A stretch of DNA of 64,000 bases. Origin: Rhodocyclaceae bacterium (lineage in GTDB: Bacteria; Pseudomonadota; Gammaproteobacteria; Burkholderiales; Rhodocyclaceae). The notes beneath the pieces were generated by a model. The model searched no databases. It was given only the letters and a program-made list of their open reading frames with translations, and was not told where the DNA came from. Each line of letters starts with the position of its first letter. The stretch's first letter is position 1. Location: the NCBI GenBank assembly GCA_019455325.1, contig JACFMQ010000001.1:507071-571070 (forward strand), written 5' to 3'. Position numbers and translations under genes: made by a program. This document shows positions 50,458 to 59,211 of this stretch, piece by piece.

Positions 50458-53412
50458 GTGACCCATCCGACCGATCCGCCGGCGAACGCCGTCCGTCAGA
50501 ACAGGCACCGGCTCGCCGTGGTCTGGCTGTCCTCGACGCTGGCGCTGTCCTTCCTGGCCGCTTACTGGTGGTCGCTGGCCGTGAATCACAAAAGCATGCG
50601 CGAGGACACGGTGCGGCAGGCGGAAATCCGCGCCGCCCAGTCGGCCGATGCCATGGCGCAGCAGATCGCCATGCTGGTGCGCGGGATCGACTACGTCCTG
50701 CAGACGCTGTCCAAGGAATATCTGCTGCAGCACCGGAGCGGCTTCGACCGCCTGGCGCGGGGGGTGGTCAAGGACTATCCGGCGGGCGCCATCGTTCAGA
50801 TTTCGGTGGTCGATGCACAAGGGATGTTGCGCTACACGAGCCTCGACGGCGCCGGCGAGCGGACGATCTCGATCGCCGACCGCGAGCACTTCCAGGATCA
50901 TCTCGCACGGCCGGCGCCTCACCTGTATATCGGCAAACCCATACAGGGCCGCCTGTCCGGGCGCTGGTCGATCCAGTTCTCACGCCCGCTGTGGCGCGAC
51001 GAACGGTTCATGGGGGTGATCGTGCTGTCACTGTCGCCCGGCTACCTCGCGTCGCTTCTCGGCCAGTTGGCCGGCGATCCCCTGGATACGGTGTACCTCG
51101 TGCACGACGACGGTTCCTATCTGGCGCGCTCGAGCGATCTGGACGAGGTGCTGGGAACGGCCCTGCCGCCGGATCGCCCTTTTCTGGCGGCCGATGCGCC
51201 GCTACGGGGAAACTACTCGCTGAGCGCCAAGGTGGACGGCATCCACCGCTTCTACGGCTGGCGCAAGCTGCCGGACCTCGGGCTCAATCTGGGGGTCGGC
51301 CTGGCCTCCTCGCCGGTTCTGGCGCCCGTCGAGCAGACCATCCGGCTGAGCCGGATCCGCAGCGCCGTCGGCACCGGCCTGGTCCTGCTGGCCTGCGCCT
51401 GGATCGTCCTGCTGTTCTGGCGCATCGAAAAGCAGAAACGCACCCTGCGAACGATCTTCGAGGTTTTGCCGGTCGGCGTGCTGATCGTCGACCGCCAGGG
51501 CGAGGTGAGCAACTGCAATGCCATGGCGGCGAGCCTCGTGTCCAGCGACGGGACGTGTTCCGGGCGCCTGGATTCGGAGCGCCTCGCCGCCAGGCTGATC
51601 GGCGAGGACGGCATGCCGCTGCCGCCGGGCAGCGCGCTGGGACAGCGCGCCTGGGCCGGGCAGGAGCGGATTTCCGGCGAAGTGGTCGGGCTGCTGGCCA
51701 GCGACGGCGAGCCGCGCTGGCTTTCCGTCTGCGCGGCGCCGCTGAGCGAAGAGCGGCACAGCGGCGCCGTCGTGGTGCTGACCGACATCGGCCACAGCAA
51801 GCGCACGGAAATCGATCTGGCCGAAAAGGAGGCCAGGCTGCGCCTGGTGCTCGAAGCCGCCCGCTACGGCATCTGGGACTGGAACATCGATACCGGGGAA
51901 ATCCATTGGGACGCGCGCTGCGCGGAAATGCTGGGCCATGCGCCCGGGCGCTTCTCGCCGCGCTATGCCGAATGGATCGCCATGCTGCATGAGGCGGACA
52001 AGGAAAAATTCGTCAGCCGCCTGCAGCGGTGCATGCAGTCGTCCGAGCCTTTCGATCAGGATTTCCGAGCGCGCGATGCCCAAGGCGACTGGCAGTGGCT
52101 GGAAACGCGCGGCAAGGTCGTGGAATGGGATCACGGGCGCCCGGTTCGGATGATCGGCATCCATACCGACATCGGCCGCCGGGTGGCGGCCGGGCAACTG
52201 CGGCGGGCGCTGCTCGACAACGGTGCCGCCGCCATTTTCATCGCCAACCCCGAACGACGCATCGAATACGCCAACCTGCAGGTGACGGCGCTTCTCGGCT
52301 ATGCGGCCGACGACCTGCTCGACCAGAGTTTCCGGATCCTGCACCTGGACGAGGCGCACTATCGGGATTTCGGCCCGAACTACGACAGGCTTCAGGAAGA
52401 AGGTCAGATCGAGGTCGAATTCCCATTCCGCCACCGGGACGGGAGCGTCCGCTGGTGCTCGATCCACGGGACGCATCTGAATCCTTTCGACGACAGCAAG
52501 AAAATCGTCTGGACCCTGTTCGACAACACCGCGCGCCACTTCGCCCAGGAGGCGCTGCGGGCCGCCGGCCAAAGGCTGGAAACCATCGTCGACCGTTTCC
52601 CGGCCGGCGTGCTGGTGGTGGACACGGAAGATCGCATCACCCACAGCAACAGGACCTTCGCCAGCCTGTTCGGACCGGAATTCGTTCCCGAGCGCCTGCT
52701 GGGCATGCGCCGGCAGGACGAGATCGCCCGCCTGGCCCCGCTGTTCGAGCAGCCGCCGGAAGCCGGGCCGGCAGGCGAGGAACTGCGCATGCGCGACGGC
52801 AGGATACTCACCCGCGAAGAAATCCCGATCGCCGGCAAGACCGCGGTGGCCGGCCGCCTGCTGATCTATCGGGACATCACCGAATACAAGCAGCGGGAAG
52901 AAATGCTGGAGCATCTGGCGACCACCGACGCCCTGACCGAGCTCGCCAACCGGCGCAGCTTCGTTCAACGCTGCGAAATGGAGCTGGGGCGTCTGCGCCG
53001 CCATGGCGGAGAGGGCTGCGCCCTGGTGATGTTCGACCTGGATCACTTCAAGCGGGTGAACGATACCCGGGGACACGCGGTCGGCGACCAGGTGCTCGTC
53101 CATGTCGCCAGCATCGTCAGGCAGTTGCTCCGGACGACCGATGCCGCCGGCCGGATCGGCGGCGAGGAATTCATGGTGCTGCTGCCGGCGACGAACCTGG
53201 CCGGCGCCAGACGATTCGCCGAGCGGCTGCGCCGGACGATGGAAGACAGCCCGATCACCGGCGCCGGCGAGACGTTCTCGATCAGCACCAGCCTGGGGAT
53301 CACCACTTTTCCGAGGAGCGAGGACGATGATCTCGCCCGTGCGATGATCCGGGCCGACCAGGCCCTGTACGCGGCCAAGGCCCGGGGGCGGAACAGGGTC
53401 GAGGAAGCCTGA
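50458..53412 (+). CDS. Diguanylate cyclase with dCache and multiple PAS domains
   Basis: 984 residues. Membrane helix about 20-40, dCache-like periplasmic sensor (about 45-290), second helix (about 302-322), then PAS-like segments (about 332-445, 455-580, 585-700 and 705-805) and a C-terminal GGDEF domain. The active-site motif is GGEEF (901-905), with an inhibitory I-site RTTD at 892-895 exactly five residues before it. No EAL or HD-GYP domain. It makes cyclic di-GMP and should show product inhibition. GTG start without a strong ribosome site. The divergent XRE gene may control it. Confidence 0.93.
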   Translation: MTHPTDPPANAVRQNRHRLAVVWLSSTLALSFLAAYWWSLAVNHKSMREDTVRQAEIRAAQSADAMAQQIAMLVRGIDYVLQTLSKEYLLQHRSGFDRLARGVVKDYPAGAIVQISVVDAQGMLRYTSLDGAGERTISIADREHFQDHLARPAPHLYIGKPIQGRLSGRWSIQFSRPLWRDERFMGVIVLSLSPGYLASLLGQLAGDPLDTVYLVHDDGSYLARSSDLDEVLGTALPPDRPFLAADAPLRGNYSLSAKVDGIHRFYGWRKLPDLGLNLGVGLASSPVLAPVEQTIRLSRIRSAVGTGLVLLACAWIVLLFWRIEKQKRTLRTIFEVLPVGVLIVDRQGEVSNCNAMAASLVSSDGTCSGRLDSERLAARLIGEDGMPLPPGSALGQRAWAGQERISGEVVGLLASDGEPRWLSVCAAPLSEERHSGAVVVLTDIGHSKRTEIDLAEKEARLRLVLEAARYGIWDWNIDTGEIHWDARCAEMLGHAPGRFSPRYAEWIAMLHEADKEKFVSRLQRCMQSSEPFDQDFRARDAQGDWQWLETRGKVVEWDHGRPVRMIGIHTDIGRRVAAGQLRRALLDNGAAAIFIANPERRIEYANLQVTALLGYAADDLLDQSFRILHLDEAHYRDFGPNYDRLQEEGQIEVEFPFRHRDGSVRWCSIHGTHLNPFDDSKKIVWTLFDNTARHFAQEALRAAGQRLETIVDRFPAGVLVVDTEDRITHSNRTFASLFGPEFVPERLLGMRRQDEIARLAPLFEQPPEAGPAGEELRMRDGRILTREEIPIAGKTAVAGRLLIYRDITEYKQREEMLEHLATTDALTELANRRSFVQRCEMELGRLRRHGGEGCALVMFDLDHFKRVNDTRGHAVGDQVLVHVASIVRQLLRTTDAAGRIGGEEFMVLLPATNLAGARRFAERLRRTMEDSPITGAGETFSISTSLGITTFPRSEDDDLARAMIRADQALYAAKARGRNRVEEA

Positions 53413-53485
53413 TCATCCGCCCGATCGGCGGCGCTCCCGGCGTCTGCGGGGAGACCGGCAAGAGAGCTTCAGGAAATGCGGCCGA

Positions 53486-55126
53486 TCACGGGCAGGAAGC
53501 ACGCTCGGACGAAGCGTCGCCCGCCGCGTCGTCGCCGAGCAGTTCGAGCAAGCCTTCGCCGAGGCGGCCGCGCCAGTGGTACCAGTCATGGCCGGCCGCA
53601 TGCTCGCGGTAGGCGACGCGGTAGCCTTTCGCCCGCAGCACGTCGCGCAGGTGCCGCGTGCCTTCCAGGATGCCGATGCCGCGCCCGTTGCTTTCGAACA
53701 GGCCCGCTTCCAGCAGGAACGCCACCGGCACCGCCGGTTCCGCGGCGAAGCGGCGGCTCAGCCATTCGGGTTCGCGCTCGTCTTTCGGCGACCACCAGAA
53801 CGACCCCGACTGGCTGTAGACCCTGCCGAACAGTTCGGGATGCGTCAGCCCGGCCCAGGCCGCCGCCAGCCCGCCGTAGCTGGCGCCGCCGATGACGGTG
53901 CGCGCCGGCTCGGCGCAGACGCCGGCCGCCCTCGCCCACGGCATCAGCTCCTCGGCGAGGAAGCGGGCGAAGCTCGGGTTCGGCGGCAGTTCGCCGGAAC
54001 GCGCGTCGCGGTCCGGGTTGCCGATCAGGATGGCAGCCGTCGGCGGCAGCCTGCCGGCGGCGACCAGGTTGTCGAGGATGTCCGCGGTCGACGCCGTGCC
54101 GGCGTGGATTTCCCCGTCGAACAGCACGACCAGCGCATTGCCCGGCCGGCCGGCCCGGTAGCCGGGCGAACGGTAGAGATGGACGGTGCGCGCGTTGCCG
54201 AGCAGGGCGCTGCTCAGGCGATGCGCCGTCAGCATTCCCGCGGCGACGCCGGGGCTGCGTTCGACCCACGCCTGCGCCGGCGCCTGCGGCAGTTCGAGCA
54301 GCGAATCGCCGTCGTAGGCATCCACCGGCTGCGCCGGATGACTGCGCGGATTGAGCGGATCGCGCCGCAGCGTGGCGACGATCGCCCGCCGGCGCATGGC
54401 CGGCGGCGCGTCGAGCGCCGGCACGTCGGGCGCCATCCTGTAGGTCAGCCGCGTATCGGCCGGCAGGCGATAGCTGCGATACCAGACATCGGTCTGCCCG
54501 AGGCGGAACAGTTCGTCGTGTTCGCCGGACGGCGCGCCGAGCAGGCGGACGTTGTGCTCCGCGCCGCGCCAGAGAAAGGTCACCAGGTATTCGTTTTCGC
54601 CCAGCGGCGGCACGACGCCGTGCCGTTCGACCAGCGGCGCGCCGCTGCGCGCGACCTCGTCCCAGAAGCCGGCGAGCGAAGCGCCCGTTGCCAGGGCGCG
54701 CAGGCGCGGGCTTTCCGGCTCGCCGCCCGGCGCTGCCGGCGGGCTGGCACGCGGCACCAGCCGCTCGACCTCCAGCCGGTAGGCGCCGCCGGCATCCGCC
54801 TGCACGGCCAGCGCATAAGGCCCGGCGTCGCCGGCCAGGAACATGAACTCGTCGCTGTCGTACAGGCCGGCGCTCAGGCGGCGCACCGGCCTGCCCAGGG
54901 CATCGAGCAGGAACAGGCGGACGCCCGCGCCGACCAGACGGCCGCGGGCGACCTGGCCGGCCGGCAGCGGCAGGGGATGGACCTGGCGCTGCCCGGCGGC
55001 CAACTGGCCGGCGAAACCGACGGGCTTCGCCGGCACCTGTTCCGCCGCCGTCGCCGGCATGCCGCCGGCGACCGCCGGCAAAGCGAGGCCGGCCGCCAGC
55101 AGGCAGATCGACGCCAGGCGTCTCAT
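53486..55126 (-). CDS. fes: Enterochelin-esterase-like hydrolase (exported)
   Basis: 546 residues. A signal peptide (MRRLASICLLAAGLALPAVA), an N-terminal beta domain and a C-terminal alpha/beta hydrolase follow. The nucleophile motif is GGASYGGLA with Ser416; a late HAAGHDWYHW holds the catalytic histidine. Fes-type enzymes cleave ferric catecholate siderophores; an N-terminal signal would put this one in the periplasm (IroE-like). A GTG at 55153, overlapping the TonB-receptor end, is an alternative start. It follows the receptor by 13 bases, so the two form an operon. Confidence 0.88.
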   Translation of the reverse strand: MRRLASICLLAAGLALPAVAGGMPATAAEQVPAKPVGFAGQLAAGQRQVHPLPLPAGQVARGRLVGAGVRLFLLDALGRPVRRLSAGLYDSDEFMFLAGDAGPYALAVQADAGGAYRLEVERLVPRASPPAAPGGEPESPRLRALATGASLAGFWDEVARSGAPLVERHGVVPPLGENEYLVTFLWRGAEHNVRLLGAPSGEHDELFRLGQTDVWYRSYRLPADTRLTYRMAPDVPALDAPPAMRRRAIVATLRRDPLNPRSHPAQPVDAYDGDSLLELPQAPAQAWVERSPGVAAGMLTAHRLSSALLGNARTVHLYRSPGYRAGRPGNALVVLFDGEIHAGTASTADILDNLVAAGRLPPTAAILIGNPDRDARSGELPPNPSFARFLAEELMPWARAAGVCAEPARTVIGGASYGGLAAAWAGLTHPELFGRVYSQSGSFWWSPKDEREPEWLSRRFAAEPAVPVAFLLEAGLFESNGRGIGILEGTRHLRDVLRAKGYRVAYREHAAGHDWYHWRGRLGEGLLELLGDDAAGDASSERASCP

Positions 55127-55139
55127 GCCGGAAAACTGG

Positions 55140-57137
55140 TCAGAATTCCGCACCGAGGCTGATGAAATAGCGGCGCCCTTCCTCGTTGTAGTCGGTCGAC
55201 ACCAGGCGGTCGTCGCCCTTGTCGCCGATGTTCAGCACGCCGGCGCGCAAGGTGTAGGTCTTGTCGATGCGCCAGGTGGCGCTCAGGTCGGCGACATTGT
55301 AGGCGTCCTTCTTCAGGCCCTGGAAAACGTTGAGGTATTGCTCGCCGACGTGGCGCACGGTGCCGGTGACCGTCCACCGCTCGGCCGGCAGCCAGTTCAG
55401 GGACAGGTTGGCGGCGTGCTTCGGCCGGTAGGCCAGCGGCTGCTCCTGCGCCGTGCTGGTGTTCCTGGCGTCGGTGTAGGTGTAGTTCGCGCGCAGCGAC
55501 CACTGCGGCGAGAACTGCGCGCGGAAGCCGACTTCGACGCCCTTGGATTCGACCCTGGCGACGTTCTCGTAGCCGAAGATCGGCCGGCCGTCGGGCAGGA
55601 AGCCGACGAAATTCGGCATGGTCGGCGCCTGCGCGGCGTTGGCGGTGCGGTTGTCGATCGAGATCATGTCGCGCAGTTCCGTATCGAACAGCGTCAGGCT
55701 GCCGCCGTAGGCGCCGAAATCCATGCTCACGCCGATTTCCTTGCTGGTGCTGGTTTCCGGCTTCAGGTCGGGGTTGCCGATGATGTAGCAGCCGACGGTC
55801 GGGCTGCCGCAGGAAACGGAACCCCAGTTCGGGCTGCCCTGGAGCAGCGTCGGCGCCCGGAAGGCCCTGGCCCAGCCGCCCTTGAAAGTGATCGACGGCG
55901 TCAGGTGATACACCAGGTAGGCGCGCGGGCTGTTGTGGCCGCCGAAATTCTCGTGGTGATCGTAGCGGTTGCCCAGCGTCAGCTTGAGCTTGTCGCTCAG
56001 GCTGATCTCGTCTTCCAGGAAGAGCGCGGACTGGCGGATCTGCGCGTTCGGGTCGGTGCCGAAGGTCGGCGTTCCCGGCCAGCCGGAGAGCAGCGCCGGG
56101 TCCTTCAGCTTCTCGCGGCGCCAGCTGCCGCCCAGGGTGAGGATTTGCCCGGTCGACTCCCAGGGCAGGATCAGCTTGCCGTCGACGCTGTCCGAATTCG
56201 CCGTGTTCGGGTTGACCTGGCCGGTGACGACGCCGGTCAGGTTGCGGGTTTCGTCGAAATTGAAGGTCAGCTCGGAGCTGCCGAACGCGTAGCGCCCGAG
56301 ATGGGTCAGGTAGGCCGCGTCGCGCTTCATGATGAAGCCGTTGTGGTCGCGCTCGCTGGTATCGTAGCCGAGCCTGAATTCGTGGCCGGTCAGCGGCGTC
56401 CAGGTCAACTGGCCGTTGGCGTAGCGATTGCGGATCTTCTGGAAGCCGGGCTGGGCGGTGCCGCCGACGCGCGGATTGACGTCGTCGTCGGCGTCGCGCT
56501 TGTCGTAGCCGGCGGTGAAGCGCATGCCGAGCACGTCCGGGATCAGCGGCCCGCTGGCGCCCAGGCTGATGCCGCGCATGTCGCCGGCCTCGTGCTTTTC
56601 CTGGAACACCGCGTCGGCCCGCAGCGAACCGCGCCAGGTCTTGCCGACCTTGCGCGTGATGATGTTGACGACGCCGCCGATCGCATCCGATCCGTACAGC
56701 GACGACATCGGGCCGCGGACGATCTCGATGCGCTCGATTTCCGAGGTCGGCACCCAGCCGCTGTCGTAGTCGTTGCCCCGGAACATCGCGTTGGTCGAAT
56801 TGACCCGCCGGCCGTCGATCAGCATCAGCGTGTAGGACTTGTCCATGCCGCGGATCTGGATGCCCGGCACCAGGTTGCCGCTGCGCGTCAGCGTCACGCC
56901 CTCGACCGTGCCGATCAGTTCGGCCAGCTCCTGGACCGGCTTGCTGTCGATGTCTTCCCGGGTCAGCACCGAAATGCTGGCCGGCGCATCGCGCAGCGTG
57001 GTTTCGATCGACGAGGCGGTGACCACGACGGCATCGAGAACCTTCCCGTCGTCCGCGCGCAGCGCGGCGCCCGGCAAGGCCAGGGCCAGACCGACGAACA
57101 CGGACAGCGGACGTAAATGAAATTGAGCGGACTGCAT
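55140..57137 (-). CDS. TonB-dependent receptor, catecholate siderophore type
   Basis: 665 residues. Signal peptide to about residue 26, TonB box-like DAVVVTA, plug domain (APASISVLTREDI, SLYGSDAIGGVVNIIT) and a 22-strand barrel ending in Phe (FISLGAEF). Together with the esterase gene downstream, the substrate is probably a ferric catecholate such as enterobactin; similarity to FepA/CirA-type receptors is by eye. GGGGAG before the ATG decides the start. A Fur-like site lies 38 bases upstream. Confidence 0.93.
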   Translation of the reverse strand: MQSAQFHLRPLSVFVGLALALPGAALRADDGKVLDAVVVTASSIETTLRDAPASISVLTREDIDSKPVQELAELIGTVEGVTLTRSGNLVPGIQIRGMDKSYTLMLIDGRRVNSTNAMFRGNDYDSGWVPTSEIERIEIVRGPMSSLYGSDAIGGVVNIITRKVGKTWRGSLRADAVFQEKHEAGDMRGISLGASGPLIPDVLGMRFTAGYDKRDADDDVNPRVGGTAQPGFQKIRNRYANGQLTWTPLTGHEFRLGYDTSERDHNGFIMKRDAAYLTHLGRYAFGSSELTFNFDETRNLTGVVTGQVNPNTANSDSVDGKLILPWESTGQILTLGGSWRREKLKDPALLSGWPGTPTFGTDPNAQIRQSALFLEDEISLSDKLKLTLGNRYDHHENFGGHNSPRAYLVYHLTPSITFKGGWARAFRAPTLLQGSPNWGSVSCGSPTVGCYIIGNPDLKPETSTSKEIGVSMDFGAYGGSLTLFDTELRDMISIDNRTANAAQAPTMPNFVGFLPDGRPIFGYENVARVESKGVEVGFRAQFSPQWSLRANYTYTDARNTSTAQEQPLAYRPKHAANLSLNWLPAERWTVTGTVRHVGEQYLNVFQGLKKDAYNVADLSATWRIDKTYTLRAGVLNIGDKGDDRLVSTDYNEEGRRYFISLGAEF

Positions 57138-57174
57138 CGGAACTCCCCTGGGTAAATGGATATTGGTTAAAATC

Positions 57175-57193
57175 AATGAGACTAATTAGCATT
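57175..57193. promoter_or_regulatory. Fur-like box
   Basis: AATGAGACTAATTAGCATT matches about 15 of 19 positions of the consensus palindrome AATGATAATnATTATCATT. It lies between the divergent TonB receptor and AraC genes, where iron control is expected. Confidence 0.65.
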
Positions 57194-57253
57194 TGCGCAT
57201 CGTCGGAAGTATGCCCCCTCTCGTCTCGAAGCACCTCTGCCGGAAACAGGAAA

Positions 57254-58267
57254 ATGTCTGAGCCGCACAATTTCGCGCGGCCCCGCGGCCAGATACGGAC
57301 CGTCACGCGCGCCGACCTGGTCGGCTCGGTGGGCTTGCTCGGCTCCTGCTATTCCTTTCGCGGCCCCCTGCCCGACGCCGACGCCGAACTGCTGCACGGA
57401 CGCTTCGAAACCCTGAACCTGCGGCCGGGACTGATCCTGCACGCGGCGGCGGTGCGCGACCTGTGCGATCTGAACACCTGGAACGGGCTGCATCCGGGGC
57501 TCAAGATCGTCGTCGTCATCGGCGGCTGCACCGATCTTTCCTTCGGCCACCACCGCTTTCTGCTCGGCCCCCAGGCCCCGGCGCCGGCGCTGCGCAGCCA
57601 CGGCATCCTGGTGAATCTGGCGGAGAACGACGTCTTCAGCCGCCGCTGGCAGCGGCACCGCCAGGAACAGAAGGTCAGCCTGACGATCACGCCCGAATGG
57701 CTGGAACAAGGCGGCTACGAATGTCTGAGCGGGCACCGCCGACTGGAAAACTTCGTCCGCACGCACCTCGCCCGCCATGAATGGCGGCTGTCGGCGAGGT
57801 CGCGGGAACTGGCGCGCCACATTCTCGAACCGATCTCGTTCCAGCCCGGCCTGCACCGCCTGCAGCTCGAAAGCCGCTGCCTGGAACTGGTCGGCGAAGC
57901 CCTGTCCGCACTCGCCTCCCCCGTCGCCGGCGAATGCCGTCCGCTGCGCGACGGCGAGCGGATTCGGCTGGAGCGCCTGCGGGAACTGCTGCACAGCGAG
58001 GAAGTGCTCGGCATGACGGCGGGCGACATCGCCCGCCGCATCGGCAGCAATCCGACGACCTTGCAGAACCTGGCCCAGCGGGCCTGGGGCTGCAGCCTGT
58101 TCGAGCGCCTGCGGGCGATCCGCATGGAAAAGGCGCATGCCTGCATCAGCCGGGGCGGCAGCGTCGCCGAGGCCGCCGAGATCGCCGGCTACGCCTCGGC
58201 CAACAATTTCTCCACCGCCTTCAGGCGGCGTTACGGCATGCCGCCGAGCAAGGCCAGGCAGAGCTGA
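57254..58267 (+). CDS. AraC-family regulator next to the siderophore receptor
   Basis: 337 residues. The N-terminal part (1-235) is of the PchR-like kind (LKIVVVIGGCTDLSFG), and the C-terminal DNA-binding domain has two HTH motifs (AGDIARRIGSNPTTLQNLAQ and AEAAEIAGYASANNFSTAF). AraC regulators of this type activate receptor genes when the ferric siderophore is present. Divergent from the TonB receptor; the frame opens further upstream but the MSEPHNF start follows CAGGA. Confidence 0.9.
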   Translation: MSEPHNFARPRGQIRTVTRADLVGSVGLLGSCYSFRGPLPDADAELLHGRFETLNLRPGLILHAAAVRDLCDLNTWNGLHPGLKIVVVIGGCTDLSFGHHRFLLGPQAPAPALRSHGILVNLAENDVFSRRWQRHRQEQKVSLTITPEWLEQGGYECLSGHRRLENFVRTHLARHEWRLSARSRELARHILEPISFQPGLHRLQLESRCLELVGEALSALASPVAGECRPLRDGERIRLERLRELLHSEEVLGMTAGDIARRIGSNPTTLQNLAQRAWGCSLFERLRAIRMEKAHACISRGGSVAEAAEIAGYASANNFSTAFRRRYGMPPSKARQS

Positions 58268-58323
58268 GGCGGATCATGCTCTGGCGGAAGTGAGCTTCAT
58301 GGCCGCTCCAGATATGCAACGGC

Positions 58324-58352
58324 TTGACGCCCATCTGATGAATTCATATCAT
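58324..58352 (+). promoter_or_regulatory. Near-consensus promoter of the toxin gene
   Basis: TTGACG (58324-58329), an exact 17-base spacer and TATCAT (58347-58352). Transcription should begin at about 58359-58360, which is the A of the toxin ATG, so the mRNA would have no leader. Confidence 0.8.
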
Positions 58353-58364
58353 ATTCAATATGAA
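58343..58364. promoter_or_regulatory. Inverted repeat over the -10 and start codon of the toxin gene
   Basis: TTCATAT (58343-58349) and ATATGAA (58358-58364) with an eight-base spacer. Placed to block RNA polymerase if bound by the antitoxin, the usual way toxin-antitoxin operons repress themselves. Confidence 0.6.
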
Positions 58365-58803
58365 ACGAATCGTCCTCGATACCAACATTCTGGTTTCCGC
58401 AACGCGCAGCCGCACGGGAGCGTCATTCGCCGTATTGCAGGCACTGCGCCAGGGCCGCTTTACCGCGCTGGCCTCCGTGCCGCTGTTGCTGGAATACGAG
58501 GCGGTGCTTAAACGCCCCGAACATCTGCAGGCGGGCGGGCGCACGCCAGCGATGATCGATGCTTTCCTGGATGCTCTGTGCCTGCACGTCGAACCGGTGC
58601 ATCTGCATTATCTGTGGCGTCCGCAAACCCGCGACGCCAACGACGAAATGGTGCTCGAAACCGCGCTCAACGGCCGGGCCGACGCCCTGGTCACCTTGAA
58701 CACGGCGGATTTCGCCAGGGCGACCAGGCGTTTCCGCCTGAACCTGCTGACCCCGGGCGAGTTCTATCAACGACATCTGTCATCGCCGACGAAGGAGGAT
58801 TGA
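58360..58803 (+). CDS. PIN-domain toxin (VapC-like, COG1569 type)
   Basis: 147 residues. PIN-type acidic residues: Asp7 (RIVLDTNI), Glu45/Glu47, Asp92 and Asp95 (DANDEM) and Asp117 (NTADF). COG1569 members are called putative toxin-antitoxin toxins and are expected to cleave RNA. No ribosome-binding site precedes the ATG; the promoter placement implies a leaderless message. The stop is two bases before the antitoxin ATG, so both are coupled. Confidence 0.9.
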   Translation: MKRIVLDTNILVSATRSRTGASFAVLQALRQGRFTALASVPLLLEYEAVLKRPEHLQAGGRTPAMIDAFLDALCLHVEPVHLHYLWRPQTRDANDEMVLETALNGRADALVTLNTADFARATRRFRLNLLTPGEFYQRHLSSPTKED

Positions 58804-58805
58804 AA

Positions 58806-59048
58806 ATGGCCAACTACGCATTGCGCGTCCCCGAATCCCTGTTCGAATACGCCCGCAGTGTGGCGGAAGAAGAAAAGGTCTCGATGAACCAGTTCTTCGT
58901 CACCGCCATCGCCGAGAAGGTCTCGGCGCTCAAGACCGAAAGCTATTTCCGCGAACGCCTGGCGCGCGGCAACGATGCGGCCTTCGACGCCTGGCTCGCC
59001 GCCAGCCCGGACGTACCGCCCGAGGCGGGAGACGAACTGCCGGGCTGA
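58806..59048 (+). CDS. Ribbon-helix-helix-like antitoxin
   Basis: 80 residues. An N-terminal RHH-like part (NYALRVPESLFEYARSVAEE, then VSMNQFFVTAIAEKV) is followed by a flexible acidic tail (SPDVPPEAGDELPG) that should wrap and neutralise the toxin. It follows the toxin gene, opposite to the usual vapBC order. A GAAGGAGG ribosome site lies in the toxin gene's end, just upstream, giving it efficient translation. Confidence 0.85.
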   Translation: MANYALRVPESLFEYARSVAEEEKVSMNQFFVTAIAEKVSALKTESYFRERLARGNDAAFDAWLAASPDVPPEAGDELPG

Positions 59049-59078
59049 GCAGGGATTGCCGATTGGATGGGAATGAAC

Positions 59079-59107
59079 CGCCTGCCGCCAGCAAGCAACG
59101 GCAGGCG
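59079..59107. terminator. Hairpin after the toxin-antitoxin pair
   Basis: 9-bp perfect stem CGCCTGCCG/CGGCAGGCG with an 11-base loop, 31 bases after the antitoxin stop. No T run follows; a terminator role is possible. Confidence 0.35.
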
Positions 59108-59124
59108 ATGCGAGGCGGACGGAA

Positions 59125-59211
59125 TCAGAAGGCGTATTTCAGATTGACCGCGACGTTGCGCAGAGCGCCGTAGAAGTTCAGCGCCCGCCTCTGGCCGTCC
59201 CACATCAGCGC
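59125..59211 (-). pseudogene. C-terminal remnant of a TonB-dependent receptor gene
   Basis: About 29 codons before a TGA at 59125 read ...LNFYGALRNVAVNLKYAF, a typical TonB-receptor C-terminus. It resembles the end of the intact receptor nearby (TFYGAPRRFAVNLKYGF), with about 12 of 17 residues alike. The frame upstream is replaced by the DUF3325 gene on the same strand in another frame, so this is a deletion remnant. Confidence 0.75.
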
